This document shows, piece after piece, positions 17,892 through 28,517 of a DNA stretch of 64,000 nt. This DNA is from Chloroflexota bacterium (lineage in GTDB: Bacteria; Chloroflexota; Dehalococcoidia; Lucifugimonadales; UBA2985): NCBI GenBank assembly GCA_028877205.1, contig JAPPHY010000007.1, forward strand, positions 62,001-126,000, written 5' to 3'. The notes beneath the pieces are model-generated. The model searched no databases and had not been told where the DNA came from. It worked only from the letters and a program-made list of their open reading frames with translations. Made by a program: the position numbers and the translations under genes. How positions within the stretch are numbered: the first letter of the stretch is position 1; each line of letters starts with the position of its first letter.

Positions 17892-18338
17892 CTATCGGAA
17901 CAGGCCCTTCATGCGGTCGCCAAAGGACTTGGACTTGAACCGCCTCAGCATCCCGGCCCACTCATTCTCCGCGTCCTCGGAGCGCTTCAGGTCCTTCACA
18001 CGCTGCTTCATGATCTCCAGCACCCGCTTCTCCTCGCCGCTGTCCAGCCAGAAGCCGTGCTGGTTGGGGCAGAAGTCCATCTCCAGGTTGAAGGCGCGAT
18101 AGTGGAACATCTGCATCCCGCCGTCGCAGGTAGGGCAGTGTAGGTCTCCCACGTAGGAGCGGAACATTAACGAACCCTTCAACTCGTCGTCGTCCATCTG
18201 CCTGTCTTCCAGCAGGTCAAGCTCGTCGTACTCCAGCCACATGCCCTTGCAATCGGCGCAGCGGTCCACCTCGATGTCCTTGAACTTCTCGACCGACAGT
18301 GCGGACCGGCACCTTGGACAGACCATCCTGTTTATCAC
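17892..18338 (-). CDS. zf-TFIIB domain protein
   Basis: MVCPRCRSALSVEKFKDIEVDRCADCKGMWLEYDEL; second CxxC...FCPNQHGFWLDSGE. Confidence 0.8.
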   Translation of the reverse strand: MINRMVCPRCRSALSVEKFKDIEVDRCADCKGMWLEYDELDLLEDRQMDDDELKGSLMFRSYVGDLHCPTCDGGMQMFHYRAFNLEMDFCPNQHGFWLDSGEEKRVLEIMKQRVKDLKRSEDAENEWAGMLRRFKSKSFGDRMKGLFR

Positions 18339-18503
18339 AACCAGACCTCCCGTTAGCGGAGCGCTGTTCCGTGTACGATACTCGGCAGATTAAGACCCGC
18401 GGGCGCGGTTGTCAATGAAGCCGACCGCCTGCGAGTCCCATGGGAGACCCTGTACTATAATCTCTATGTAGGTCTTACGGCGTACTGCCCACCGGTAGAC
18501 GTG

Positions 18504-19484
18504 ATGAAATACCGCACCATAGCAGACACTGGAATCGAGGTCTCCACCATAGGCCTCGACATGTGGTCTCTTACCGGGCCCGAGGCGGCCGGACGCGACG
18601 AGCGCGAGACCCTGACCCTGCTCAGCGAGGCCATCGACTTGGGCATCACCCTCTTCGACACGGCGGATGTCCACGGCCGCGGCTACGGCGAGGAGCTGCT
18701 CGCCCGCGCGCTGGGCAGGGGCCGCAGCCGCTTCGTGGTTACCACGAAGGCCGGATACGACTTCTACTCCAATCCTCTCCTGGAACCGGACGCTGATCCC
18801 GCGCAGGACTTCTCGCCATCCTACGTACGCCGCGCCTGCGAGCAGAGCCTGCGGCGCCTGAAGAGCGACTACATCGACCTGTTCTACCTCCACTTCCCGC
18901 CCTGGGACGCGCTGGAGTCGGACGAGCTGTTCGAGACGCTGGACGCGCTGGTGCGCGAGGGCAAGGTCCGCTGTTTCGGCGTGGCGGTGGCGTCGGACGC
19001 GGAGCGCCTCGACGAGGGAGCCGATGCCATACGGGAGCGGCGTATACCAGCCATCCAGATCGCTCACAACATCCTGTGGCAGGAGCACGCACGGACCCTG
19101 GCGCCCGCCGGGCAACCGGGCGGCGCGCCGACGCTGCTGTGCCGCGTGCCCCACGCCTCCGGCCTGCTGGACGGCACCTACGACGCCCGCGCCGAGTACC
19201 CGGACGCCGATGAGCTGCTGCAAACGGACTTGCGAAAGCTCCGGATGCTGGACTTTCTGACGCACGAGACGGAGGCCACGATCGGCCAAGTTGCGCTGCA
19301 GTTCGTGCTGGCCGGCGAGCGAGTGGCCGCGGCCCTGCCCACCGTCACGAGCGCGGACAGGCTGCGGGAGTTCGCCGCGGCGGCCGACATGCCGGAGCTT
19401 GACGCCGCTACGCTATCGCGCATCGACGATCTGTACGTCAGCGGGTTCGGGCTGGAGGAAGGCGCGTCTGAGCGGGACGGTTAG
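18504..19484 (+). CDS. Aldo/keto reductase
   Basis: MKYRTIADTGIEVSTIGLDMWSL...LGITLFDTADVHGRGYGEELLARAL. Confidence 0.92.
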   Translation: MKYRTIADTGIEVSTIGLDMWSLTGPEAAGRDERETLTLLSEAIDLGITLFDTADVHGRGYGEELLARALGRGRSRFVVTTKAGYDFYSNPLLEPDADPAQDFSPSYVRRACEQSLRRLKSDYIDLFYLHFPPWDALESDELFETLDALVREGKVRCFGVAVASDAERLDEGADAIRERRIPAIQIAHNILWQEHARTLAPAGQPGGAPTLLCRVPHASGLLDGTYDARAEYPDADELLQTDLRKLRMLDFLTHETEATIGQVALQFVLAGERVAAALPTVTSADRLREFAAAADMPELDAATLSRIDDLYVSGFGLEEGASERDG

Positions 19485-19969
19485 TAGCCGTTCTGCGCCC
19501 GACGCTGCCGGGCCGAGCGAGAGTTCACCTTTCGCATCTCCTGCTCCAGCAGCTCGAAGTCTGCCTTGGGCAGGATGTGGAGGTTGCCTTGGAACGCCAG
19601 CGGCCACATCTCCGGAGGCCACCTGCGCACGTACTCCATGCGCGGGCCTATCTGCCTTGCGTCGAGGAACAGCTCATCGTCGAGCGCCACCTCAGGCCGG
19701 ATGTTCACCCTCCACGGGAAGTCGTCCGACCTGCCGTCGCTCTTCCAGATCAGCTCGTGACCCTCTGAGCACTTCGAGGTGATGGTGGCCGTTGCCCCGA
19801 ACCCCTGCACACCGGTAATGTAGAAGACCAGCCGGTCTCCCGGCTCCATGCGCTGCGCCTTGCGACGCTGGCGGGACATCATGCCCTGGAGCGAGAAGTC
19901 AAGTTCCCGTGTGATGTGAAAGTTCTCGAGGGAGCTGGCGACCATCCAGTAGGTCTTGCCCCTAGCCAA
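19481..19969 (-). CDS. EVE domain-containing protein
   Basis: YWMVASSLENFHITRELDFSLQGMMSRQRRKAQRMEPGDRLVFYITG. Confidence 0.85.
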   Translation of the reverse strand: MARGKTYWMVASSLENFHITRELDFSLQGMMSRQRRKAQRMEPGDRLVFYITGVQGFGATATITSKCSEGHELIWKSDGRSDDFPWRVNIRPEVALDDELFLDARQIGPRMEYVRRWPPEMWPLAFQGNLHILPKADFELLEQEMRKVNSRSARQRRAQNGY

Positions 19970-20068
19970 TGCTCTCTCCCGTTGAATCTAATGCGGGTTG
20001 GATTCCGCGCCATCATAGTAACATGCTGCGGACGGCACGGCAAACGCGGCAGCGTGTAATTCCGGCAG

Positions 20069-20710
20069 CTACAGGTTGCTGCGGAGGACGGCCACCACCT
20101 TGCCCTGGACCTCTAGGTTCTCGGGGTCCACGTAGATGGGGCTCATGGTGGAGTTGGCGGGCTGGAGCCGGATGCGCTCGCCCTCGTTGTAGAAGCGCTT
20201 GAGCGTGACCTCCTTCTCCGTCTGGAGCCACGCCACAACCATGTCGCCGTTCTTCACAGAGTCCACGGGGCGCACGATCACGACGTCGCCGTCGTCCACC
20301 AAGGCGTCGATCATCGAGGTGCCCTTCACGCGCAGGGCGTATGCGTCCGCTGGGACCTCTCCCAGGAGGCCCTGAGGCACCTCAAGTTCGTCGATTGCTT
20401 CGAAGTCGCTCCACGACTCCTGCGTTGGCACGGGCGACGGCTCACCGGCCGCGATGTAGCCGAGCACGGGCACTCGACCGCGACGCCGGCCGCCCACCAG
20501 CACCTCGATGCCCCGCGAAACCTCGCGATCGCGGCGTATGTGACCCGACCGCTCCAGGATCCGCAGGTTGTAGTCGACCACGGACGTGGAGCTTATGCTG
20601 CATGCCTGCTGAATGTCGCGAATCGTGGGGGGATAGCTCCGCTCCTCGTAGAAGTCCTGGATGAACTCCAGGATACGCTTCTGCCTTGCGCTGAGACCCT
20701 TCTTTGCCAT
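20069..20710 (-). CDS. lexA: LexA repressor
   Basis: MAKKGLSARQKRILEFIQDFYEERSYPPTIRDIQQACSISSTSVVDYNLRIL...VLGYIAAGEP...VKGTSMIDALVDDGDVVIV. Confidence 0.95.
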   Translation of the reverse strand: MAKKGLSARQKRILEFIQDFYEERSYPPTIRDIQQACSISSTSVVDYNLRILERSGHIRRDREVSRGIEVLVGGRRRGRVPVLGYIAAGEPSPVPTQESWSDFEAIDELEVPQGLLGEVPADAYALRVKGTSMIDALVDDGDVVIVRPVDSVKNGDMVVAWLQTEKEVTLKRFYNEGERIRLQPANSTMSPIYVDPENLEVQGKVVAVLRSNL

Positions 20711-20725
20711 TTGACTACTCCTCAA

Positions 20726-20739
20726 TGAACGCATGTTCG
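20726..20739 (-). promoter_or_regulatory. LexA (SOS/Cheo-type) box overlapping the lexA upstream region
   Basis: Minus strand CGAACATGCGTTC; GAAC-N4-GTTC on plus at 20727-20738. Confidence 0.85.
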
Positions 20740-20804
20740 TGGCGACAATAGCACATGTGATTCAACCTGTCAACGGCAGCCTGCGGGAACGCTTACGGCA
20801 TCCC

Positions 20805-20833
20805 TTGCCCCTGGGGTTCGGCTTGCCTATAAT
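20805..20833 (+). promoter_or_regulatory. Sigma70-like promoter TTGCCC-N17-TATAAT upstream of mazG
   Basis: TTGCCC 20805-20810, TATAAT 20828-20833. Confidence 0.65.
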
Positions 20834-20962
20834 CAGCCGTGGCGGGAGCGAACTCTCTTTGTTGGCAATCGCTATCGGCATCGTCCAGACACGACTCCGG
20901 GAAACATCTGCGACTGGACTGCTCACAACGGCCATCGCAGCCCGATTGAAAGGCAGGCACAA

Positions 20963-21736
20963 GTGGACCAGCCCGGCGGGACATATCAGGCCCTGGACAG
21001 CGTCGTAGCGCGGCTGCTCGGCCCAGGCGGCTGCCCCTGGGACCGGGAGCAGACGCACCAGTCGCTGAAGCGCTACCTGCTGGAGGAGTGCTACGAGTTC
21101 ATGGAGGCAGTCGACGCCGGCGATGCCAAGGGCATGATGGAGGAGCTAGGCGACATCCTGGCGCAGGTCGCTCTTCACATCCGGCTTGCGGAGGAGGCGG
21201 GCACGTTCAGCGCGGAGGACGTGTTCAGCGCCATTGGAGACAAGCTGGAGCGCAGGCACCCTCACGTCTTCGGCGACGACCAGGCCGACACGCCGGAGCA
21301 GGTGAAAGCCAAGTGGGAGGAGATCAAGCGGCAGGAGCGCGGCGAGTCCGCGTCGCGGCTGGGGCAGGTGCCGGAGTACCTGCCCGCGCTGGCCCAGGCG
21401 CAGCTGATCCAGGACCGGGCCGCGATCGCCGCGTTCGACTGGGACCGCGCGGACGACGTGCTCGAGAAGGTTGAGGAGGAGGTTCGCGAGCTGGGCGAGG
21501 CCTCCAGCGACGGCGAGCGCGAGGCCGAGATGGGCGACGTGCTGTTCTCGCTGGTGAACTCCGGCCGCTGGCTTGGGATACGGATGGAGGACTCCCTGCG
21601 GGGCGCAAACCGTCGCTTCACTCGCCGATTCGTGCAGATGGAAAAGCTCTGCGCTGAGCGAGGCGTGGACTTCGCAGGCCTGACCATGGAAGAAAAGGAG
21701 TCCCTCTGGCAGGAGGCCAAGAGGAACGTGGGCTAG
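20963..21736 (+). CDS. mazG: Nucleoside triphosphate pyrophosphohydrolase
   Basis: [37 protein letters not shown]...[13 protein letters not shown]. Confidence 0.95.
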   Translation: MDQPGGTYQALDSVVARLLGPGGCPWDREQTHQSLKRYLLEECYEFMEAVDAGDAKGMMEELGDILAQVALHIRLAEEAGTFSAEDVFSAIGDKLERRHPHVFGDDQADTPEQVKAKWEEIKRQERGESASRLGQVPEYLPALAQAQLIQDRAAIAAFDWDRADDVLEKVEEEVRELGEASSDGEREAEMGDVLFSLVNSGRWLGIRMEDSLRGANRRFTRRFVQMEKLCAERGVDFAGLTMEEKESLWQEAKRNVG

Positions 21737-21771
21737 ACCCGACATCATCCGAAGAAAGGCTGGAAATTGCC

Positions 21772-22881
21772 ATGCAGTTGAATATCGCACTCCTACCGGG
21801 CGACGGCGTAGGACCCGAGGTCATCGCAGAGGGCGTGAAGGTCCTCCGGCGCGTGGAGCAACTCACGGATGCGCCCTTCAACCTGGAGACGGAGCTTGTC
21901 GGCGGCATCGCCATAGACGAGGTGGGCAACCCCCTGCCCGCGGCGGCGCTCGACCTGGCGCGCAGGAGCCACGCGGTGCTCTTTGGCGCGGTCGGCGGCC
22001 CCAAGTGGGACGACCCGCTTGCGCCCCATCGCCCGGAGGACGCCATACTGGGCCTGCGGAAGGCACTGGGGCTGTTCGCCAACCTGAGGCCCGTCAAGGT
22101 CTTCCCGTCCCTCATCAACTCCAGCTCCATCAAGCCGTCCGTCCTGGAGGGCGTGGACATCCTCGTGATCCGCGAGCTGACCGGCGGCCTCTACTTCGCA
22201 AAGCCGAAGAAGCGGTGGCAGACCTCCCGTGGCCGGCGCGGCGTGGATACGCTGCGATACACCGAGGGCGAGATCGTGCGCGCCCTGCGCGTAGGTTTCG
22301 AGCTGGCGCGCCGGCGCCGCGGAAAGCTCACATCCGTGGACAAGGCCAACGTGCTGGAGAGCTCGCGCCTGTGGCGCGAGATCGCCATCGAGCTGGGCAA
22401 GGAGTACCCGGACGTGGAGCTGGAGCATATGCTGGTGGACTCGTGCGCGATGGCGCTGGTGAGGACGCCGTCGCGGTTCGACGTGCTGGTAGCCGAGAAC
22501 ATGTTCGGCGACATCCTGACGGACGAGGCGGCGATCCTGGCCGGATCGCTCGGAATGCTGCCGTCGGCCAGCCTCGCGGGCATCCCGCGCGAGGCGGGGC
22601 GCAGGGGCCGTCCGGCCCTGGGCCTCTACGAGCCCATCCACGGCAGCGCGCCGGACATCGCCGGGCAGGGCAAGGCTAACCCCATCGCCACCATCCTGAG
22701 CGTGGCGTTCATGCTTCGCTACTCGCTGGGGCTGTCGGACGCGGGAGCGGCGGTGGAGCAGGCCGTGGAGCGCGTGCTGGAGCAGGGCTACCGCACCCAG
22801 GACATTGCGGAGGAGGGCGCGGGCAGCGTACTGAGCACTACGGAGATGGGCCAGCGCATAGTGGACGCGATCGAGGTGTAG
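21772..22881 (+). CDS. leuB: 3-isopropylmalate dehydrogenase
   Basis: [20 protein letters not shown]...[11 protein letters not shown]...[19 protein letters not shown]...[19 protein letters not shown]. Confidence 0.95.
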   Translation: MQLNIALLPGDGVGPEVIAEGVKVLRRVEQLTDAPFNLETELVGGIAIDEVGNPLPAAALDLARRSHAVLFGAVGGPKWDDPLAPHRPEDAILGLRKALGLFANLRPVKVFPSLINSSSIKPSVLEGVDILVIRELTGGLYFAKPKKRWQTSRGRRGVDTLRYTEGEIVRALRVGFELARRRRGKLTSVDKANVLESSRLWREIAIELGKEYPDVELEHMLVDSCAMALVRTPSRFDVLVAENMFGDILTDEAAILAGSLGMLPSASLAGIPREAGRRGRPALGLYEPIHGSAPDIAGQGKANPIATILSVAFMLRYSLGLSDAGAAVEQAVERVLEQGYRTQDIAEEGAGSVLSTTEMGQRIVDAIEV

Positions 22882-23013
22882 CGGGAGGCGCGGCGGGAAC
22901 AAGACTGGACAACCCTTCGCGGACTCTCTATCATAGCCACAGTTCCGCTCGCAGGCGCGGCCCGCGGGCAACCTCGGTATCGGGTTCCGGCTCTCGCCAC
23001 TTGCCGGAGGTCG

Positions 23014-24480
23014 ATGCCAACCATCGGCCGGGAGGAACGGGCCTCCGTGGACTTCGACAGCTACAACCTCGACCCCGCCATCTACGACGAGATGTTCCTG
23101 CCGGACGGGACTCCCCGGGAACACTGCCGCGAGCTCTACAACACGCTCCTCGGTCTAACGGTCGAGGAGGTCTCGACCATGCAGGAGCGCGTGACCCGCT
23201 CGTTTTCCAACGAGGGCATCTCCTTCAAGGTATACGGCGAAGACCAGGAGGAGGAGCGCATCATCCCCGTCGACTGCCTGCCCCGCATAGTCTCAGCCGA
23301 GGACTGGAGCCTGCTGGAGCGCGGCCTCGCGCAACGCCTCAAGACCCTCAACCTGTTCCTGGAAGACGTCTACAACGACGCCCGCATCATCCGCGACGGC
23401 GTCATACCGGAGGACGTGGTCACCGAGTGCCCCCACTACCGGCGGGAACTGAAGGGATTCTCGGCGCCTCAGGGCGCGTGGGCCGTCATCTGCGGCACGG
23501 ACGTAGTCCGAACCAACGACGGCTTTCACATCCTGGAGGACAACCTGCGCGTACCCTCCGGCATGTCATACATGATAGCCAACCGCAAGGCGATCAAGGC
23601 CACCATGAGGCGGCTGTTCCGTACCTCGCGCGTCTACGGGGTTGAGCGGTACGGCGAGACCCTGCTGACGACCCTGCGCGAGCTGGCTCCGGAGGGCGTT
23701 ACCTACCCGGCGATCGCCCTGCTCACGCCCGGCGTCTACAACTCCGCATTCTATGAGCACATGTTCCTGGCCCACGAGCTGGGCGCAGAGCTGGTGGAGG
23801 GACGCGACCTGCTCGTCGAGGGCGGCTACGTGTACATGCGCACCTCCCAGGGCCTCCGGCGCGTCGACATCATCTACCGCCGCGTGGACGACGACTTCCT
23901 GGACCCGCTGGTATTTCGCCAGGACTCGATGCTCGGGGTGCCCGGCCTGCTCGACGTCTACAAGCGCGGCAACGTCACGCTGGCCAACGCCCCCGGCACA
24001 GGCGTCGCCGACGACAAGAGCGTCTACGCCTACGTGCCGGACATGATGCGCTACTACCTGGGTGAGGAACCCCTGATCTCAAACGTGGAGACCTACCTCT
24101 GCCGGCGCCCCCGCGACCTGGAGTACACGCTGGACAACATGCAGGACCTGGTCGTGAAGCGGGTGGGCGAGTCGGGCGGCTACGGCATGATCGTCGGTCC
24201 CCACGCAACTCCCGAGGAGCGCGCCGACTACGCAGTTCAGCTGCGCGCCAATCCCGCCGACTTCATCTCGCAGCCCGTCCTCTCGCTGTCGCGCTCCCCG
24301 TGTCTTGTCGACGGCCACTTCGAGCCGCGGCACGTAGACCTGAGGCCCTTCGTGCTGCAAGGCCAAGTAAACCGTGTCGTGACGGGCGCCTTCTGCCGCG
24401 TCGCCCTGCGGCGTGGCAGCCTGGTCGTGAACTCAAGCCAGGGCGGCGGCGGCAAGGACGTCTGGGTGCTGGAGGGCTGA
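23014..24480 (+). CDS. Circularly permuted type 2 ATP-grasp protein
   Basis: YDEMFLPDGTPREHCRELYNTL...HILEDNLRVPSGMSYMIANRKA...LDNMQDLVVKRVGESGGYGMIVG. Confidence 0.9.
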   Translation: MPTIGREERASVDFDSYNLDPAIYDEMFLPDGTPREHCRELYNTLLGLTVEEVSTMQERVTRSFSNEGISFKVYGEDQEEERIIPVDCLPRIVSAEDWSLLERGLAQRLKTLNLFLEDVYNDARIIRDGVIPEDVVTECPHYRRELKGFSAPQGAWAVICGTDVVRTNDGFHILEDNLRVPSGMSYMIANRKAIKATMRRLFRTSRVYGVERYGETLLTTLRELAPEGVTYPAIALLTPGVYNSAFYEHMFLAHELGAELVEGRDLLVEGGYVYMRTSQGLRRVDIIYRRVDDDFLDPLVFRQDSMLGVPGLLDVYKRGNVTLANAPGTGVADDKSVYAYVPDMMRYYLGEEPLISNVETYLCRRPRDLEYTLDNMQDLVVKRVGESGGYGMIVGPHATPEERADYAVQLRANPADFISQPVLSLSRSPCLVDGHFEPRHVDLRPFVLQGQVNRVVTGAFCRVALRRGSLVVNSSQGGGGKDVWVLEG

Positions 24481-24485
24481 CGAGA

Positions 24486-25436
24486 GTGCTAGCCAGAAGT
24501 GCTGAAGGCCTCTACTGGATGGGCCGATACCTGGAGCGTGCGGGCCACCTGTGCCGCCTGCTTCGGCTGCAGACGGAGGCGCTGGTGGACCGGCCCATCG
24601 TTGAGATCTACGCAGGCTGGAGCCTGATCTACCGCAGCCTCGACCGCGAGCCTCCCGGCGGCAGTCTGGTGGTTGTCAGCAGCGACGACTTCACCCTGGC
24701 AGACTCGTTCACACTGGCCGACGACTTGACGTTTGAGCCCTCAAATCCAGACTCCATCCGCAGCTGCTTCGTCATGGGCCGCGAGAACGCACGACAGATG
24801 CGCCACTACATATCCGGCGAGATGTGGCTGCGACTCAACCTGGCCTACCTTCGCATGCAGGGACGCGGCATAAGCGAGATCTGGCGGACATCGCCGGAGG
24901 GGTTCTACGCGGAGACGGAGGCGGACATAGACACCTTCATGGGCACGGCGGCCGCAACCATGTACCGCGACCTGGCCTGGCGCTTCGCGCAGCTTGGACG
25001 CTTCATAGAGCGGGCTCAGGCGCTGGCGTCTTTGCTGCTGACGCAGACCACCCTCGACGGCGAAGCGGAGGAGCCGTCGGAGACGGACTGGACGGGGTTG
25101 CTGCGCCTGCACCACGCGCTGGATGCCTACGGCCGAATCTACGGGGTGGAGGTCCTGCCCGCGCATGCCCTAGACCTTTTGGCCACCGACCCGCTGCTGC
25201 CGGACTCCATAGGCCACTCGGTGGACAGGGTATCGGAGGAGCTGAAGGCGATAGGATCTGGCATCGACGACGAGGCAGTGGCCGCCGCGCGACGGCTGGC
25301 CGGACGCCTGAGCGGGCTTGTCCACCACCAGTGGCCGGACAGCGAAGACCACTCGGCGCTGCTGGCGCAAACGGTCCGCGACTGCCGCCGCCTCCACGAG
25401 CTGGTCACCGCCGCATACTTCCGCCACGCGGGCTAG
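24486..25436 (+). CDS. Alpha-E domain-containing protein (DUF403)
   Basis: GTG start; VLARSAEGLYWMGRYLERAGHLCRLLRLQTEALVD; adjacent to the CP ATP-grasp gene. Confidence 0.88.
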   Translation: MLARSAEGLYWMGRYLERAGHLCRLLRLQTEALVDRPIVEIYAGWSLIYRSLDREPPGGSLVVVSSDDFTLADSFTLADDLTFEPSNPDSIRSCFVMGRENARQMRHYISGEMWLRLNLAYLRMQGRGISEIWRTSPEGFYAETEADIDTFMGTAAATMYRDLAWRFAQLGRFIERAQALASLLLTQTTLDGEAEEPSETDWTGLLRLHHALDAYGRIYGVEVLPAHALDLLATDPLLPDSIGHSVDRVSEELKAIGSGIDDEAVAAARRLAGRLSGLVHHQWPDSEDHSALLAQTVRDCRRLHELVTAAYFRHAG

Positions 25437-25458
25437 CGGCGAACTCGCCTGCCGCCCT

Positions 25459-26844
25459 CTACTCTTCGTCTTCGTCGTACACTTCGGGCATCAGCACGAA
25501 CTCCGGGTACGCCTCGATGCCCAACTCGCCGACGTCCTGGCCCAGCCGTTCCACCTGGGGCGATACCCGCAGGCCCAGCGTCTTGTCCAGCACAATCCAC
25601 ACCACCATCGAAGTCGTAAAGACGAACGCGCCAATAGCCACCACGCCCAGCAGCTGAATATGGAGTTGAGCCCCCGCGGCGATGCTGGCCGCCAGCGTGC
25701 CCCAGATGCCTGCAACCAGGTGCGCCGGGATTGCGCCGACCACGTCGTCCAGCTTGACGATCTCCAGCAGCTTGAGCGCAGCCGTGCACAAGACACCGCC
25801 GACCGCGCCGATGATGATGGCCCAGTAGTGGTCGATGATGTCGGGGCCAGCGGTGATGGACACCAGACCGACGATGGCCCCGTTCAGGCCGGCAAACAGC
25901 GCCATGCGGCCGAGGATGGGACGGGAGACAGCCAGTGCTGCCATGACGCCCGCGGCGGCGGCCAGATTGGTGTTGACGAGCACGTGGCTTATCGCCACCG
26001 CGTCCAGCGCACTGCCCAGCGCGAGCTGGGACCCGCCGTTGAACCCGAACCACCCAAGCCACAGGATGAAGACTCCCAGCGTCACCACCAGAACGTTGGA
26101 GGGAGGCGTGGGGCTGACGCTGCCGTCGCGCCGAAACTTGCCGAGCCTGGGACCGACCATGATCACGCCGGCAAGCGCGGCCCAGCCGCCCGTGCTGTGG
26201 ACGATTGTCGAGCCGGCGAAATCCTGAAATCCCATTCCGTCCAGCCAGCCTCCACCCCAGGTCCATGCGCCCACTATCGGGTAGATGATGCCTGTCAGCA
26301 GCAAAGTGACGAGGAAGAATGACCAGATCTTCACGCGCTCGGCAATGGCGCCGGACACGATGGACGCGGCGGTAGCCACGAACACCATCTGGAAGAACCA
26401 GTCGGACATAGTGGAGTAGCCGCCGTCGATCACCTTCGCAGCTGCCTCAGCCTGTCCGCCGACCAAGGCCACCTCGTCTGCAGACGGCCCGTACATGAAC
26501 TTGAAGGTGCCGATCACCTCTTTGACGTCCACGTACATCAGGTTGTAGCCGATAAAGAAGTACGCCAACCCGGCGATGGAGTAGATGCCGATGTTCTTCA
26601 GGCAGATCATGGAGGCGTTCTTGGTACGCACCGCGCCCGACTCCAGCATGGTGAAGCCGGCGCACATCCACATCACCAGTACGCCCCAGATCAGGAATGC
26701 AAAGGTGTTAAGAACGAACTGGGTCTCCTGGTCGATTCCCTGGGCGTGGGCAACTGACGGCCTCGCCAGGAAGTACCCCATGCCGATCACGGCGATCCCC
26801 ACCATAATCGTCACCGATCGCCTGCGGCTCAGTATCGTACTCAT
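25459..26844 (-). CDS. amt: Ammonium transporter
   Basis: TQFVLNTFAFLIWGVLVMWMCAGFTMLESGAVRTKN...DFAGSTIVHSTGGWAALAG. Confidence 0.94.
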   Translation of the reverse strand: MSTILSRRRSVTIMVGIAVIGMGYFLARPSVAHAQGIDQETQFVLNTFAFLIWGVLVMWMCAGFTMLESGAVRTKNASMICLKNIGIYSIAGLAYFFIGYNLMYVDVKEVIGTFKFMYGPSADEVALVGGQAEAAAKVIDGGYSTMSDWFFQMVFVATAASIVSGAIAERVKIWSFFLVTLLLTGIIYPIVGAWTWGGGWLDGMGFQDFAGSTIVHSTGGWAALAGVIMVGPRLGKFRRDGSVSPTPPSNVLVVTLGVFILWLGWFGFNGGSQLALGSALDAVAISHVLVNTNLAAAAGVMAALAVSRPILGRMALFAGLNGAIVGLVSITAGPDIIDHYWAIIIGAVGGVLCTAALKLLEIVKLDDVVGAIPAHLVAGIWGTLAASIAAGAQLHIQLLGVVAIGAFVFTTSMVVWIVLDKTLGLRVSPQVERLGQDVGELGIEAYPEFVLMPEVYDEDEE

Positions 26845-27042
26845 CGGCCACCTCCTGAGCGTGTCGAGTCCTGACCCGTCGCGCATGATAGCACGGCGGC
26901 GGCCGGGTGGTCACCGTCGCCCATGCCGACGGCGCTTGTCACGGATACCAGCAGCTTCCCAAGGCGGGCTATGACCGCGCCACAAACCTAAAGGGGAGCG
27001 ACATGTTCTTTGAGAATGCCGACGCTGCGGCCACTTGACCTC

Positions 27043-27630
27043 CTACCCAACTCCTCCCAGCCGCGTGGTGTGGAGCCGCGTGTACTCCGAGCCCGCGGGC
27101 GTCAGCACGCTGCGTATGAGCGCGATGGTCTCGACGGGCAGCATCGGGCCGGCGTCAAACTCCACGGCGGCTAGTGCATCCGCAACGGCCCGCCTCTGCG
27201 GAACGGGCGCGCCGTCCCTCACGCGGCCCAGCGTGATGTGAGGCCGGAACGCGCGCCGCTCTCTCGCGAACCCTAGCGACTCCAGCTCGTCCTCCACCGC
27301 TCGGTACAGCTGCGTCAGGGGCTCCACGTCGCCTGCGATCGACATCCAGATGACACGCATGGCGCGCAGGCGCTCGAAGCCCCCGATGCCGCCGAGCGCA
27401 AGCTCAAACGGGCGCGCGCTGGCCGCGCACCGCGACACCACGTCCGACACGGCCGGAACCGATTCGACATCGATGTTGCCCAGGAACCGCAGCGTGAGGT
27501 GCAGGCTCTCGGGTCTCGACCACCGCACGCTGCCGTCCACGCGAGAGGCGAGATGTTGCACCACACCAGCGAGCATGTCACGTGTGGGTGGGGGCAGCTC
27601 CACGGCGATAAAGGCTCTGATCTGCTGCAT
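27043..27630 (-). CDS. thpR: RNA 2',3'-cyclic phosphodiesterase
   Basis: Two HxT motifs: LHLTLRFLG and PHITLGRV. Confidence 0.93.
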   Translation of the reverse strand: MQQIRAFIAVELPPPTRDMLAGVVQHLASRVDGSVRWSRPESLHLTLRFLGNIDVESVPAVSDVVSRCAASARPFELALGGIGGFERLRAMRVIWMSIAGDVEPLTQLYRAVEDELESLGFARERRAFRPHITLGRVRDGAPVPQRRAVADALAAVEFDAGPMLPVETIALIRSVLTPAGSEYTRLHTTRLGGVG

Positions 27631-27659
27631 GGTCGGGCTCCGGCCCGTGCGGATAAAGG

Positions 27660-28517
27660 CTAGGGCTGCTCCGCCTGCGGCAATCCGAGCATCCGGGCGG
27701 CGTTGCGGTACAGGATGCCCTCCTTAGCGTCGTCCGAGATGGACGCGTCCACGACCTGGCGGAGGAGCCTCTTCTGGCTGATTAGAGGGTAGTCCGTCCC
27801 AAACATGACTTTGTCCTCGCCGACCAGTCCCACGACCGCCTCAAACACCTCCTCCCGGTAGAGGAAAGGCGATGCGGCGGAGTCGAAGTACACCCGCTTC
27901 AGGGCCTCCTTCACCTCCGGCATGAGCGCGTAGAAGGGCAGTCCACCTCCCCAGTGCGCGCAGACGATCGTTGCCTCCGGGAATGCCTCGATAAAGCGGC
28001 ATAGGACGACCGGTGTTGTGCTCCCCTTGCCCGCGTATGTGTGTCCCACCGGCTCAGACGTGTGCGTGAGGATGGGCATACCCGCCGCTGTGGCCGCTTC
28101 CACCACGGGCGCCATGACCGACCTGTCGCCCAGGTCGAATCCCTGCGTGTCCGGGTGCAGCTCGCCCACACCCGACAGCCCGGCGTCTGCGCACCGCTCC
28201 ACCTCGGCGACTGCTGCGGCTCCCCACGCCGGGTTGACGGCGCAGAAACCCCTGAGACGCAGCGGAAAGCGGCGCACCGCATCGATAATGTAGTCATTGG
28301 CCTCACGCGCCAGTCCTGGGTCGTTCCAGCCAATGCCCACCATCACGGACAGGTCAACGGCCGCGCCGTCCATAGTGGCCACAAGCTCCTCGGCGTCCGC
28401 CATGCGCGAGCGGGGATCGGAGAACATCGCGGACAGCGTCACGTCGCGGTCCAGAAGCTCCTCTCGGCGTCTGATCACCTCCGGCGGGAAGACGTGCGTG
28501 TGCGAGTCAATGATCAT
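27660..28517 (-). CDS. Amidohydrolase family protein
   Basis: MIIDSHTHVFPPEVIRRREELL...ICAHWGGGLPFYALM...FGTDYPL. Confidence 0.9.
   Translation of the reverse strand: MIIDSHTHVFPPEVIRRREELLDRDVTLSAMFSDPRSRMADAEELVATMDGAAVDLSVMVGIGWNDPGLAREANDYIIDAVRRFPLRLRGFCAVNPAWGAAAVAEVERCADAGLSGVGELHPDTQGFDLGDRSVMAPVVEAATAAGMPILTHTSEPVGHTYAGKGSTTPVVLCRFIEAFPEATIVCAHWGGGLPFYALMPEVKEALKRVYFDSAASPFLYREEVFEAVVGLVGEDKVMFGTDYPLISQKRLLRQVVDASISDDAKEGILYRNAARMLGLPQAEQP

Noticed and set aside
21793-23124. 443-aa ORF on - strand
   Set aside because: Shadow ORF opposite leuB.
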